DNA from: Tenacibaculum sp. AHE14PA
GTDB lineage: Bacteria; Bacteroidota; Bacteroidia; Flavobacteriales; Flavobacteriaceae
Length of the DNA: 64,000 nt
Direction: 5' to 3'
Assembly (NCBI RefSeq): GCF_019278465.1
Contig: NZ_CP058983.1
Span: 372,001 to 436,000, forward strand
Made by a program: the position numbers and the translations under genes. Shown here in pieces: positions 17,285 to 26,879 of the stretch (the stretch's first letter is position 1; the number at the start of each line of letters is the position of its first letter). Below the pieces are notes generated by a model. That model saw nothing but the letters and a program-made list of their open reading frames with translations, made no database searches and was not told the origin of the DNA.

Positions 17285-18367
17285 ATGAAAAATACTGCAT
17301 TAACACATATTCATGAAGCTTTAGGCGCTAAAATAGTTCCGTTTGCGGGTTACAACATGCCTGTACAATACGAGGGTATAAATATTGAACACGAAACCGT
17401 AAGAAAAGGTGTGGGTGTTTTTGATGTAAGTCACATGGGTGAATTTTTCTTAAAAGGAGGAAATGCTTTGGCTTTAATTCAGAAAATAGCCTCTAATGAC
17501 GCTTCTAAATTAGTTCCTGGAAAAGCACAATATAGTTGTATGCCAAATGCAGATGGAGGAATAGTAGATGATTTAATCATTTACATGATTGCCAAGAACG
17601 AATATATGTTAGTGGTAAATGCTTCTAATATTGAAAAAGATTGGAACTGGATTTCTAAACACAACGATTTAAAAGTTGAAATGGAAGACCGTTCTGATGA
17701 TTGGTCTTTATTAGCTATTCAAGGTCCAAAAGCTGTTGAAGCTATGCAATCGTTAACTTCAGTAAACTTATCTACTATTAAGTTTTATACTTTCGAAATT
17801 ACTGATTTTGCAGGGATTCCTGATGTAGTTGTTTCTGCAACGGGTTATACTGGTTCTGGCGGATTTGAAATTTATGTTAAAAACAAAGATGTAGAACAAC
17901 TTTGGAAAAAAGTTTTTGAAGCTGGTGCTGATTGGGAAATTAAACCTATTGGTTTAGCAGCTCGTGACACTTTACGCTTAGAAATGGGATATTGTCTATA
18001 TGGTAATGATATTGATGATACTACTTCTCCTTTAGAAGCTGGTTTAGGTTGGATAACCAAGTTTACCAAAGACTTTGTAAATGCTGAAGCTTTAAAAGCA
18101 CAAAAAGAAGCCGGTGTTACTAAAAAATTAGTAGCCTTTGAATTAACAGAACGCGGTGTTCCTCGTCATGATTATGAAATAGTTGATGCTGATGGAAATA
18201 ATATTGGTAGAGTTACCTCTGGTACAATGAGTCCTTCTTTAGGAATAGGAATTGGCTTAGGATATGTAACGAAAGAACTTTCTAAAGTAGATTCTGAAAT
18301 TTTTATTCAGGTTCGTAAAAAACAAATTCCTGCAAAGGTGGTTAAATTACCTTTTTACAAAGGATAG
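17285..18367 (+). CDS. gcvT: Aminomethyltransferase, glycine cleavage system T protein
   Basis: GcvT transfers the methylene group from the aminomethyl-lipoyl H protein to tetrahydrofolate and releases ammonia. The 360-residue protein starts [20 protein letters not shown] and has [23 protein letters not shown], the folate-binding [18 protein letters not shown] and the C-terminal [14 protein letters not shown] chose the ATG at 17285; an upstream in-frame start would add a non-conserved 24-residue extension through the promoter region. It is monocistronic with a strong terminator just downstream. The other glycine cleavage genes are not in the window. Confidence 0.96.
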   Translation: MKNTALTHIHEALGAKIVPFAGYNMPVQYEGINIEHETVRKGVGVFDVSHMGEFFLKGGNALALIQKIASNDASKLVPGKAQYSCMPNADGGIVDDLIIYMIAKNEYMLVVNASNIEKDWNWISKHNDLKVEMEDRSDDWSLLAIQGPKAVEAMQSLTSVNLSTIKFYTFEITDFAGIPDVVVSATGYTGSGGFEIYVKNKDVEQLWKKVFEAGADWEIKPIGLAARDTLRLEMGYCLYGNDIDDTTSPLEAGLGWITKFTKDFVNAEALKAQKEAGVTKKLVAFELTERGVPRHDYEIVDADGNNIGRVTSGTMSPSLGIGIGLGYVTKELSKVDSEIFIQVRKKQIPAKVVKLPFYKG

Positions 18368-18383
18368 TTTTAAATAAATAGCA

Positions 18384-18417
18384 TAAAAAAAGCAACTCAA
18401 ATGAGTTGCTTTTTTTA
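18384..18417 (+). terminator. Intrinsic terminator of gcvT
   Basis: AAAGCAACTCA, a short loop and TGAGTTGCTTT are followed by a T-run. The A-run on the other side makes it usable also for the minus-strand ABC operon. Confidence 0.88.
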
Positions 18418-18433
18418 TAGGAAGTAACTACTA

Positions 18434-19546
18434 TTAATTCTTTCCGTTTTTAGATTCTTCTTTAGAAACTTTATTCCATATTTTAATTTCATCGGTTGCT
18501 GTAACTCCCTCTAAAACTTCAACATTTACTCCGTCAGACAATCCTAATTTAACATCTTTCTTTTCATATTCTTGATCACCAGTTTTAATTTCAATATATG
18601 GCTTTTCAGTTTTTCTGTCGAATTGTAATAATGCTTCTTTAATAGATAAAACACTATCTCTTCTAGCTAAAACAATTTCGGCATTTGCACTATAACCTGC
18701 TCTAATAAAGTGAGAATCATCTAAAGTTACATCTGCTTTAATTTTAAATTGAACTGCTCCTCCTTCATCTGTTCCTTTTGGAGCGATAAAGTTTAATACT
18801 GCTGGGAATTTTTTATCTTCAATAGCACCTAAAGCTACTTCAATTTTTGTTCCTTTTACTAATTTACCAACTTCTGATTCATCAACCTGACCTTCAAAAA
18901 TCATTTTAGTCATATCTGCAATACGAGCAATCGTAGTACCGGCGTTAAAATCGTTTGTCTGTGTTACTTGATATCCTTTTTTAACAGGAATCTCTACAAT
19001 CATACCATCAGTAGTAGCTCTAATACTTGTGTTTGCTGCACTTCCTAAACCTGATGTGGTACCTTTTTTAATGATATCCATATCTGATTGTGCATTTGCT
19101 AAGTTTTGCTTTGAATTGTTAAAACTTAATTCAGAGTTTTCAAATTGTTGACGAGATATTACTCCCTTATTAAAAAGACTCTTATCTCTATCAAACTGAT
19201 TTTTAGCATTATTAAATGACAATTTTGCATTTTTAACAATACCATTTGCTCTGTTTAAAGAAGCAACGTTTGGCACTACTCTTACAGTTGCAATTAAATC
19301 TCCTGACTTAACAATTGCACCTTCTATAACGGCTATTTTATCAATAATTCCTGCAATTTGAGGTTTTATTTCAACCTCTTCTAAAGGAACTACTTTACCT
19401 GTAGCAACACTCTTTTTAACAATTGTAGCTTTAAAAGCTTTTTCTGTTTTATACTCTATTGGTGAAGCGCTATTCTTCTTTCCAAACCATATTAACACTA
19501 GTACTAATGCTAACGCAATTCCGCCAAAGATGATTACTTTTTTCAT
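18434..19546 (-). CDS. MacA-like periplasmic adaptor (membrane fusion protein) of an ABC exporter
   Basis: This is a 370-residue HlyD/RND-type adaptor with an N-terminal membrane anchor (about 4-20). It has a lipoyl/barrel-sandwich half (PLEEVEIKPQIAGIIDKI), a coiled-coil hairpin at about 90-155 (KLSFNNAKNQFDRDKSLFNK), the second lipoyl half (IRATTDGMIVEIPVKKG) and a beta-barrel domain. It is the last gene of a four-gene minus-strand operon with two FtsX/MacB permeases and a LolD-like ATPase. This organisation builds a MacAB-TolC-type exporter. The substrate is unknown; no TolC gene is in the window. Confidence 0.9.
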   Translation of the reverse strand: MKKVIIFGGIALALVLVLIWFGKKNSASPIEYKTEKAFKATIVKKSVATGKVVPLEEVEIKPQIAGIIDKIAVIEGAIVKSGDLIATVRVVPNVASLNRANGIVKNAKLSFNNAKNQFDRDKSLFNKGVISRQQFENSELSFNNSKQNLANAQSDMDIIKKGTTSGLGSAANTSIRATTDGMIVEIPVKKGYQVTQTNDFNAGTTIARIADMTKMIFEGQVDESEVGKLVKGTKIEVALGAIEDKKFPAVLNFIAPKGTDEGGAVQFKIKADVTLDDSHFIRAGYSANAEIVLARRDSVLSIKEALLQFDRKTEKPYIEIKTGDQEYEKKDVKLGLSDGVNVEVLEGVTATDEIKIWNKVSKEESKNGKN

Positions 19547-19581
19547 TTTTATCTATTTATATTCTTGTTAATTGATTTTTT

Positions 19582-20802
19582 TTATTCTTCTCTTAATGCT
19601 TCAATTGGCTGTATAACTGTAGCCATGTATGCTGGTATAAATCCTATAAATGTACCTAGTATTATTAAAACTGCATATGCAATTAATACGATTGGTATGT
19701 TTACTGTTGGATTTGTTAAAACATCTGCTTTATCAATTAGCATTAAAATTAAACCACCTGCAATGATACCTAATGATCCTGCTAATAATGTTAAGAAAAT
19801 TGATTCTAATATAATTTGCTGACGAATCATAATAGGTGTTGCACCTAATGCTCTTCGAATACCAATTTCTTTTGTACGTTCCTTAACTGTAATTAATAAA
19901 ATATTACCAATCGCAAATACTCCTGCAATTAATGTTGCAATACCAACGAACCAAGTTAAAAACTGCATTCCTGTTAAAAAACCTGTTACTTTGGCTATTT
20001 CTTTTCCTAAATTAAAACCGTTAAAAGCACGGCTATCATCAGGGTGAATTTTGTGAATACTTTTTAATAACCCTTTAACATCTGTTTCTACTTGTTCGAT
20101 ATCAAAACCTTCTTTACCGGTTATCATCATCCATTGAAACTTGTTACCCGAATTGTAAACCAAGCGGAAAGTGCTAAACGGAATATGTACAGTGTTACCT
20201 CTTCCTCCTATTCTACCTGGCTTGTATACGCCAATAACTTTATAACCAATATTGTTTACTTTTAAATAAGTACCTAAAACTTCTTCATCCTTATCAAATA
20301 ACTGCTCGTAAACATCGTCGCTAATTACACAAACTTTTTTATTTTCGTTAATATCATTCTGATTGATAAAACGACCTTCAATTAAGTTTTTCTTTTGAAC
20401 TTTATCTAATAACGGGTAATCTCCGAAAATAGTTAGGTTTGCTGTTTTTATTCCGTTTACTACCAAACCTCCGGTAGCATTTCTTGGCACAACAAATTCT
20501 ATACCTTTAACTTCGGTTTTAATTTTTTCAACATCGCTTGTTGTTAATTGTATTTGCCTACCTTCCTGAAAACCTTTAAAAGCTTTTGATGTTCTACCAC
20601 CAGCCATAAAAACACTGTTGGTTGCAAAATCACCAAACATACTATTAAAACCATTTTCAATTCCTTTGGCAGCTCCTAACAATCCTACAAGAAGTAGAAT
20701 TCCCCAAAAGGCTCCAAAAATTGTAATTGCAGTTCTGGTTTTATTTTTACGAATACTTTCGTAAATTTCTTGCCATACATCTTTATCAAATAGAAATTTC
20801 AT
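19582..20802 (-). CDS. ABC transporter permease, MacB/FtsX type (second permease)
   Basis: This is a 406-residue permease with one N-terminal membrane span (about 20-45), a large periplasmic MacB_PCD domain (about 50-250) and three C-terminal spans (about 285-395). The conserved FtsX region VKERTKEIGIRRALGA precedes the second span. It follows the first permease with a 2-bp gap, so the two are cotranslated and probably form a heterodimer. The adaptor gene lies 35 bp downstream. Confidence 0.92.
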   Translation of the reverse strand: MKFLFDKDVWQEIYESIRKNKTRTAITIFGAFWGILLLVGLLGAAKGIENGFNSMFGDFATNSVFMAGGRTSKAFKGFQEGRQIQLTTSDVEKIKTEVKGIEFVVPRNATGGLVVNGIKTANLTIFGDYPLLDKVQKKNLIEGRFINQNDINENKKVCVISDDVYEQLFDKDEEVLGTYLKVNNIGYKVIGVYKPGRIGGRGNTVHIPFSTFRLVYNSGNKFQWMMITGKEGFDIEQVETDVKGLLKSIHKIHPDDSRAFNGFNLGKEIAKVTGFLTGMQFLTWFVGIATLIAGVFAIGNILLITVKERTKEIGIRRALGATPIMIRQQIILESIFLTLLAGSLGIIAGGLILMLIDKADVLTNPTVNIPIVLIAYAVLIILGTFIGFIPAYMATVIQPIEALREE

Positions 20803-20804
20803 AA

Positions 20805-22034
20805 TTAATCTGCTCTTAAGGCTACTATTGGTTTAATTTGTGCTGCTTTTTTTGCTGGTAAATAACCTGCAATCACTCCTGCTAATATCAATGTTATGGT
20901 AGCTCCCACTACAACTGGTTTCGATACCCCTGGATTTAGAATAAAATATTGTTCTAAACTTGGTCCGGTAATTTCTAAAATACCTACTCCTATTACCAAT
21001 CCTAAATATCCTGCCAAAGCGGTTATTAAAATAGATTCTAACATAATCATTGTTATAATAGAACTTGGTTTTGCTCCTATGGCTTTTCTAATTCCTAGTT
21101 CTTTAGTACGTTCTTTTACAACGTATACCATAATGTTACTTATACCTACAACACCAGCAATTAGAGTTCCTAAACCAATTATTAAAATTAAAATACCTAA
21201 ACCAACCATCATACTAGATACTTCTTTGTTATCAGATGCATAATTGTTGACTCTAATTCCCCTTTGATCGTTAGGATCTATTTCGTGTTTTTTCTTTAAT
21301 TCACGAAGCATTTTGTTTCCGAACGCAATAGCCTCATCAATACTTAATTTTGGGTTGTACGTTAATCCGAAGTCGCCAATATGATCGTTATTACCATAAA
21401 TTTGCTGCATAGTAGTAAATGGTGTGTAAATATAACGCTCATCACTATCGCCTCCTGGATCAGAAAAAACACCGATAACTTTATACATTATTCCGCCAAT
21501 ATTTAATTGCTTACCAAAAGCACTTAATTGACCGAATAAATCTTTTTCAACCATACGACCGATAACAATTACTTTCGATCTTTCGTTTAAATCTCTAAAG
21601 TTTAAAAAACGTCCTTCTGTTATTTCGGCTGATTCTAATATGTCATATTGCGGATATACACCTCTAATGGTATAATTGTCTTCTTCCGTTTTATAAACAA
21701 CTTTTGAGCTTCTTTGTATACGCGGACTAATCATTTGAATTTTATCAGAATACTCTTCCTTTAAAAAATCAAAATCATCATTTTTAAATTGAATTCTTCG
21801 TCCAACCTGGTGTCCTTTATATGCTTTAGTTGTGCTGTTTGAACTGATGTAAATTGAATTAATTGCATCTGAAGCAAACTGTTCTTTAAAAGTGTTTTGA
21901 AGTCCGTTACCAATACCAAAAAGTAAGGTAAATAGTAAAATTGCAAAGGCAACCGTAAAACCCGATAATATAGATCGTAGTTTATTTTTGCTGATGCTTT
22001 GAAAAATTTCTCTCCAAGTATCTATATCAAACAT
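20805..22034 (-). CDS. ABC transporter permease, MacB/FtsX type (first permease)
   Basis: This is a 409-residue permease with the same architecture as the gene downstream: an N-terminal span, a MacB periplasmic core domain, and the VKERTKELGIRKAIGAKPSS coupling region followed by three spans (about 275-400). The two permeases are paralogues from duplication, differing mainly in the periplasmic part. It starts 2 bp after the ATPase stop. It is a part of a four-gene exporter operon (ATPase, permease, permease, adaptor) read from 22726 down to 18434. Confidence 0.92.
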   Translation of the reverse strand: MFDIDTWREIFQSISKNKLRSILSGFTVAFAILLFTLLFGIGNGLQNTFKEQFASDAINSIYISSNSTTKAYKGHQVGRRIQFKNDDFDFLKEEYSDKIQMISPRIQRSSKVVYKTEEDNYTIRGVYPQYDILESAEITEGRFLNFRDLNERSKVIVIGRMVEKDLFGQLSAFGKQLNIGGIMYKVIGVFSDPGGDSDERYIYTPFTTMQQIYGNNDHIGDFGLTYNPKLSIDEAIAFGNKMLRELKKKHEIDPNDQRGIRVNNYASDNKEVSSMMVGLGILILIIGLGTLIAGVVGISNIMVYVVKERTKELGIRKAIGAKPSSIITMIMLESILITALAGYLGLVIGVGILEITGPSLEQYFILNPGVSKPVVVGATITLILAGVIAGYLPAKKAAQIKPIVALRAD

Positions 22035-22036
22035 AA

Positions 22037-22726
22037 TTAAATTGCTTTTGCTTTGGTGTATTCATCACTTATAATCACACCGTCTTTTAAACGTACAATT
22101 CTATTAGTTTGTTCTGCAACTTCCTCTTCGTGTGTAATTACAAAAACAGTCATTCCTTCATCATTAATTTCTTGTAATAAACCCATTACAGAATCTGTTG
22201 TAGATGAATCTAATGCTCCTGTTGGTTCATCGGCTAAAACCACCTTTGGTTTTGTAGCTAAAGCTCTTGCAATAGCAACACGTTGTTTCTGACCTCCCGA
22301 AAGCTCGTTTGGTAAATGGTGTGCCCAATCTTTTAAACCTACTTTTTCTAGGTAACTTAATGCAATTTCTAAACGTTCTTTTCTAGCAACTCCTTTATAA
22401 TATAAAGGTAAAGCAACGTTTTCTAATGCCGTTTTATATGATATTAAATTAAATGATTGAAAAATGAATCCTAAGAACTTATTACGTAAGATTGCTGCTT
22501 TTTTCTCATTTAAATTTTCAATTAATTCTCCGTTTAAATAATACTTACCTTCATCGTGTGTATCTAATAAACCTACAATGTTTAGTAAAGTTGATTTTCC
22601 TGATCCTGAAGACCCCATAATCGAAACAAATTCACCTTCTTTAATGTGTAAATCTAATCCTTTTAAAACATGAAGTGAGTCTTTACCTATTGGATAGGAT
22701 TTGTGTAGGTTTTCTATTCGAATCAT
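22037..22726 (-). CDS. ABC transporter ATP-binding protein (MacB/LolD type)
   Basis: This 229-residue cytoplasmic ATPase has Walker A GSSGSGKST, the Q-loop FIFQSFNLI, the signature LSGGQKQRVAIARAL, Walker B KVVLADEPTGALD and the H-loop FVITHEEEVA. It closely follows the LolD/MacB subfamily, which powers mechanotransmission exporters with FtsX-like permeases. It is the first gene of the exporter operon; a 160-bp AT-rich intergenic region separates it from the divergent DCC-family gene. Confidence 0.94.
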   Translation of the reverse strand: MIRIENLHKSYPIGKDSLHVLKGLDLHIKEGEFVSIMGSSGSGKSTLLNIVGLLDTHDEGKYYLNGELIENLNEKKAAILRNKFLGFIFQSFNLISYKTALENVALPLYYKGVARKERLEIALSYLEKVGLKDWAHHLPNELSGGQKQRVAIARALATKPKVVLADEPTGALDSSTTDSVMGLLQEINDEGMTVFVITHEEEVAEQTNRIVRLKDGVIISDEYTKAKAI

Positions 22727-22887
22727 TGCTTGGTTAATTTTATAAAAATCTAAATTAAATACTGATAATTAGCTTATTACTAATTTTATGTTAAATCATT
22801 ATTTACTTTCTTACAAGACGCCTAATTTTGAATTATGTTACAAAATATTACATTATTTTTAAATTTAATTATAATAAATACACGTAA

Positions 22888-23301
22888 ATGATTGATTTAC
22901 CAAAGGATAAGGAGATAATTTTATTTGACGGAGTTTGTAATTTTTGCAATAATACAGTTCTATGGATTATTCGTTTTGATAAAAAAAACAAATTTGTATT
23001 TGCTTCTTTACAATCTGATATTGGAAAAAAAATAACAAATCATTTGGGTATAGATACTTTAAAAATTGATGCTATTATTTTATATGCACCAAATATTTCT
23101 TATGAGATTAAATCTACTGCTGCTCTAAAAATTATGAATAAGTTTGGTGGTTTTTGGAAACTTACACAAGTTTTCTTATTTATACCTGAAGGTATACGAA
23201 ATATCGTCTATGATTTTATCGCTAAAAACAGGTATAATTGGTTTGGTAAAAAAGATGCATGTATGATTCCCTCTAAAAATATCCGTGACAAATTCTTATA
23301 A
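22888..23301 (+). CDS. DCC family (DUF393) thiol-disulfide oxidoreductase-like protein
   Basis: This 137-residue protein starts with IILFDGVCNFCNNTV, the D-x-x-C-x-x-C (DCC) motif that defines DUF393. It is followed by a helix (VLWIIRFDKKNKF) and FASLQSDIG. The family has a thioredoxin-like fold, but its physiological substrate is not known. There is no signal peptide. It is monocistronic and ends at a strong bidirectional terminator shared with the convergent receptor gene. Confidence 0.88.
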   Translation: MIDLPKDKEIILFDGVCNFCNNTVLWIIRFDKKNKFVFASLQSDIGKKITNHLGIDTLKIDAIILYAPNISYEIKSTAALKIMNKFGGFWKLTQVFLFIPEGIRNIVYDFIAKNRYNWFGKKDACMIPSKNIRDKFL

Positions 23302-23302
23302 A

Positions 23303-23334
23303 AAAAATCCTACCAATTAAGGTAGGATTTTTTC
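23303..23334. terminator. Bidirectional intrinsic terminator between the DCC gene and the btuB-like gene
   Basis: AAATCCTACC, the loop AATTAA and GGTAGGATTT are flanked by A-run and T-run, so the hairpin works in both directions. Confidence 0.88.
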
Positions 23335-23377
23335 TTCTTTTTCTTTTCACTATTTACTATGCAATTCTCCCTCTTTA

Positions 23378-25312
23378 TTAAAACTGTAAACGAACTCCCA
23401 GTTTATAATTCCTTCCTCTTGTGTTGTATCCTAAAATCTCTTCATAATCTTCATTTAATAAATTAGAAACAGATCCAAAGAAAGTAACTTTATTATTTAA
23501 TAATTTATGGTTGATGTTAAAATCTACCAAGTTGTAGCTTGGTAAAATAACATTTTCTCCCGCTGCTCCGAAACTACCATATCTATCAAATCTAATTCTA
23601 TCTCCTACATTTTTGTAAACTAATGACATAAATGTGTTTTTAATAAGGTTTGTCTCTATAGCCGCAACAATTTTATGATTTGGAATGTAATCATCAAAAT
23701 GCTCTGTAGCAACCATATCTGTATAAGTATAGTTCGCTGTTAATTTTAAATTTTTTATCGGCTTTACCTCTAAAGCAGTTTCAATTCCATTTCCTTTTTT
23801 ATCTGTATTATAATATTTAAATGTTGTATAATCAAATTCAATAGCGTCGTTTTCTGTTCTATCAAAGTAAACAGCAGAAAATTTAACAATTCCTTTATAT
23901 GCAGCTTCAAAACCTACTTCAATAGTCTTACTATCTTCTGGTTTTAAATCTAAGTTACCACTAGAAGAATATAATTGGTATAAACTAGGCGCTATAAAAG
24001 CAGTACCGTATGACGCTAAAGCTTTTATCTTATATGCCCTATCTTTAAATAAGTTGTATGAAACATTACCATCATATACAAAGTGATTATCATACACACT
24101 ATGCATATTTAACCTACCACCAACATTTACATTAAATCCGTAATCTGAAATATAAACTACAGATGCGTAAGGATCAACTGTATTAAAATTAGCTACATCT
24201 TTAGTTATTGTAGAAAATGGTGTTTTTGTATAATTCTTATTTTCTTGATAATTAACTCCAGTAATTACTTGTAGTTTATTACCTAAGAATGAATATTTAT
24301 TAACAAGATCAATGTTTAAACCTGTACCTTCATAAATAGAAGTATCATTTGTATTTGAAAAAGAATTAAACTGTAACAAATCTCTTGTAATTTTATTAAA
24401 AGATGCTAAAGCATACAATTCACCACCATTATATTTAAAACTTGGTTTTACACCGTAACGAACTTGTGAATATTCCCATTTATTAATTGAATTATCACTG
24501 TAAGCTCCTGCATCAAATTCAGAATCAAAAGCATCGTAATTTAAAAAAGCATCTATTTTAACAGCTTTTGTAATTTGGTAGCCTAGCTTAAATAACCCAT
24601 TTTTTCCATAATAAGCATCATCTTCAAATTTTGCAGCAGTATTACTTCTTGCTGATGACATTCCTTGTGTACCGGTTAAATTAAAGTATGCTAAATAACT
24701 AACATCTCCTAAAGTACCGTTAATACTTACGTTTTGATTTCTATCATTTGCGCGTAAACTTTTAGAGTTGCTTGAATTATTAGTTCCGAAACTTGCTTCG
24801 TATGTTGCAGAAATATCGTTCTTAGATGATTTTTTTAAAATAATATTAATTACACCTGTTGCTGCACCTGTACCATATAAAGATGATGCTGCTCCTTTTA
24901 ACACTTCTATTTTTTCAATTTGATTAAGAGATAATAATCTTAAATCATAAACCTGATTGATACCTGAGGCATCAGATACTGGTACACCATCTATTAAAAT
25001 TAAAACCTGTCTACTTCTACCCCCTCTAATATAAACATTGCGTACACTACCTCTGTTAGTATTTGCTCCATTAATCTCAATACCTGGTAAATTATTTAAT
25101 AACTCAACAACAGTTCTTCCTGCGTTGTTTTCAATGTCTTTTTTAGTTATTTTGTAAATAACTTTACCTGTATGCTCTTTTTTTAATTCAAATTTAGTTG
25201 CTGTTACTACAACTTCATCTAAGTTTTCAGTTTTTTCTTGCTCTTGTGCAATAATTTTTGTGCTTGCAAATAACGACGCAATAGCACCAACAATTAGTAA
25301 TTGTTTGTTCAT
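23378..25312 (-). CDS. btuB: TonB-dependent vitamin B12 receptor (BtuB-like)
   Basis: This is a 644-residue outer-membrane receptor with a signal peptide (about 1-22). It has a TonB-box-like segment DEVVVTATKFEL (about 31-42), a plug domain (VVELLNNLPGIEI, VYIRGGRSRQVLILIDGVPV, KGAASSLYGTGAATGVINI) and a C-terminal barrel ending in KLGVRLQF with the terminal aromatic residue. The substrate assignment rests on context. A cobalamin riboswitch lies in its 5' leader, and a BtuF-like binding protein is encoded divergently. A full promoter lies upstream of the riboswitch. The size is close to E. coli BtuB. Confidence 0.92.
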   Translation of the reverse strand: MNKQLLIVGAIASLFASTKIIAQEQEKTENLDEVVVTATKFELKKEHTGKVIYKITKKDIENNAGRTVVELLNNLPGIEINGANTNRGSVRNVYIRGGRSRQVLILIDGVPVSDASGINQVYDLRLLSLNQIEKIEVLKGAASSLYGTGAATGVINIILKKSSKNDISATYEASFGTNNSSNSKSLRANDRNQNVSINGTLGDVSYLAYFNLTGTQGMSSARSNTAAKFEDDAYYGKNGLFKLGYQITKAVKIDAFLNYDAFDSEFDAGAYSDNSINKWEYSQVRYGVKPSFKYNGGELYALASFNKITRDLLQFNSFSNTNDTSIYEGTGLNIDLVNKYSFLGNKLQVITGVNYQENKNYTKTPFSTITKDVANFNTVDPYASVVYISDYGFNVNVGGRLNMHSVYDNHFVYDGNVSYNLFKDRAYKIKALASYGTAFIAPSLYQLYSSSGNLDLKPEDSKTIEVGFEAAYKGIVKFSAVYFDRTENDAIEFDYTTFKYYNTDKKGNGIETALEVKPIKNLKLTANYTYTDMVATEHFDDYIPNHKIVAAIETNLIKNTFMSLVYKNVGDRIRFDRYGSFGAAGENVILPSYNLVDFNINHKLLNNKVTFFGSVSNLLNEDYEEILGYNTRGRNYKLGVRLQF

Positions 25313-25419
25313 TTTTAATGATTTAATTTTTACAATTAATCAGGTAAATTTTTTGTACAGTACAGAATAGCAATAAGTACAGTAACCTTTATCCCGAAAG
25401 TTTTTACTTTTTTTTGATT

Positions 25420-25596
25420 TTGGCAGGTCTCCTGACTTACGTCTTGTAACTTACCTTCCCATTTTTTAAAAAAAACAGTGGTAAAAGTTATAGTTACAAG
25501 CTTTATAGCTTACAGTTGCGGGAACAGTTTTGGATTTTAACCAAATTCCCTTTTAATTTCTTTAAGAAGATTTCTTAAAGAAAACCAAATTCGCGG
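25420..25596 (-). promoter_or_regulatory. Cobalamin riboswitch in the btuB leader
   Basis: Read on the minus strand, the leader contains GGGAATTTGGTTAAAATCC, the conserved GTTCCCGCAACTGTAAGC block, GGAAGGTAAGTTAC and the 3' element GTAAGTCAGGAGACCTGCC. These are the conserved elements of the AdoCbl/cobalamin aptamer in order. It ends about 108 nt before the btuB ATG, which leaves space for an expression platform. In Bacteroidota such switches repress B12 uptake genes when cobalamin is plentiful. Confidence 0.95.
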
Positions 25597-25625
25597 CAAA
25601 TGTAGTTTAAAAATTGGTATTACAA
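25597..25625 (-). promoter_or_regulatory. btuB/riboswitch promoter
   Basis: On the minus strand TTG (25625-25623) is followed after 18 bp by TACATTTG (25604-25597), a perfect flavobacterial promoter. It starts transcription right at the riboswitch 5' end. Confidence 0.65.
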
Positions 25626-25627
25626 AA

Positions 25628-25635
25628 TAGTTTTG
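25628..25635 (+). promoter_or_regulatory. Putative btuF -7 box
   Basis: TAGTTTTG matches TAnnTTTG and lies 26 bp before the btuF ATG. It sits next to the -33 box of the divergent btuB promoter. No clear TTG -33 partner was found. Confidence 0.45.
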
Positions 25636-25660
25636 TATCCTTGTTGCAAAAATAAAAGCC

Positions 25661-26770
25661 ATGAAAATTACTCTTTTAAGAAAATCACTTTTTATCGTTG
25701 TATGTATTTTAATAACACAATGTAAATCAAAAGAAAAAGAACAAGTAATAGAGAGTAAAAGTATTATATCACATGCTTTAGGTTTCGATTTGGTTAAAGA
25801 AAATAATCAAACCACATTGATTATTAAAACTCCGTATCCAAAATCTAAAGAAACATTTACCTATCGTTTAGGTAATGATAATGCTGATATAAAAACTCCA
25901 ATCAATGAAATAGTCGTTACTTCAACTACTCACATTCCTATATTAGAATTATTAAACAAAGAAAAAACCTTAATCGGTTTTCCACATACCAAATATGTTT
26001 CTTCAGAAAAAACAAGAGTTTTAATTGATAGTGGCTACGTAAGAGAATTAGGTAAAGAACAATCTTTAAACACCGAAATTTTAATAGATATTAAACCTGA
26101 TTTAGTTGTTGGTTTTTCGATGGGAAAAACAAATAAAACATTAAATACCATAAAAAATGCAGGAATCCCAGTTATTATAAATGGTGATTGGCTGGAAGAA
26201 ACACCGCTTGGTAGAGCAGAATGGATTAAAGTTTTTGGAGCTTTATATAACGAAAATGAAAAAGCTGATAGTATTTTTAATACTATAAAAAAGAATTATT
26301 TAGAAGCTATAGAAATTGCCAAAAAAGCAACGAACAAACCAACAGTACTTTCTGGCGCCATTATGAGCAAGGATATTTGGAATTTACCTGCCGGGGAAAG
26401 TTTTGTTGCTAAATATTTAAATGATGCTAATCTTAATTATTTATGGAAACATACCAAAGGAAAAGGGAGTTTATCATTAAGTTTCGAATCTATTTTAGAT
26501 AAAGGTAAAAATGCTGATTTTTGGATTGCCCCAGGTTATTTCACTTCTAAAGAGCAAATGTTAAACAGCAATAAACACTACGCCGAATTCAAGGCTTTTA
26601 AAAATGACCATATTTATTCTCCTGCTTTGAAAAAAGGAAAAACAGGTGGTATTTTATACTTTGAACTAGCTCCCACCCGACCTGATTTAGTTTTAAAAGA
26701 TGTTATAAAAATTACTCACCCGGAACTATTACCTGACTATAAATTAACCTTTTTCGAAAAAATGAAATAA
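25661..26770 (+). CDS. Cobalamin/iron-siderophore-type ABC substrate-binding lipoprotein (BtuF-like)
   Basis: This is a 369-residue lipoprotein: signal peptide then lipobox LITQC with C21. The body is a class III periplasmic binding protein (TroA/BtuF fold) with IVVTSTTHIPILELL, LVVGFSMGKTN, AGIPVIINGDW and AEWIKVFGALYNENEKADSIF. Context with the riboswitch-controlled receptor makes cobalamin the likely ligand; siderophores are the alternative. The permease (BtuC) and ATPase (BtuD) genes are not nearby. It is divergent from btuB with closely spaced promoters but is not itself downstream of the riboswitch. Confidence 0.85.
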   Translation: MKITLLRKSLFIVVCILITQCKSKEKEQVIESKSIISHALGFDLVKENNQTTLIIKTPYPKSKETFTYRLGNDNADIKTPINEIVVTSTTHIPILELLNKEKTLIGFPHTKYVSSEKTRVLIDSGYVRELGKEQSLNTEILIDIKPDLVVGFSMGKTNKTLNTIKNAGIPVIINGDWLEETPLGRAEWIKVFGALYNENEKADSIFNTIKKNYLEAIEIAKKATNKPTVLSGAIMSKDIWNLPAGESFVAKYLNDANLNYLWKHTKGKGSLSLSFESILDKGKNADFWIAPGYFTSKEQMLNSNKHYAEFKAFKNDHIYSPALKKGKTGGILYFELAPTRPDLVLKDVIKITHPELLPDYKLTFFEKMK

Positions 26771-26879
26771 GGTTGGTTTGGTTCTTAATTCGATTAATGT
26801 TATAATAATTTAAAAATAAAAACATCAATAAAATTGTGCTTAATTACTACCATTGAGTATCTAATATTCCTAAATTATT

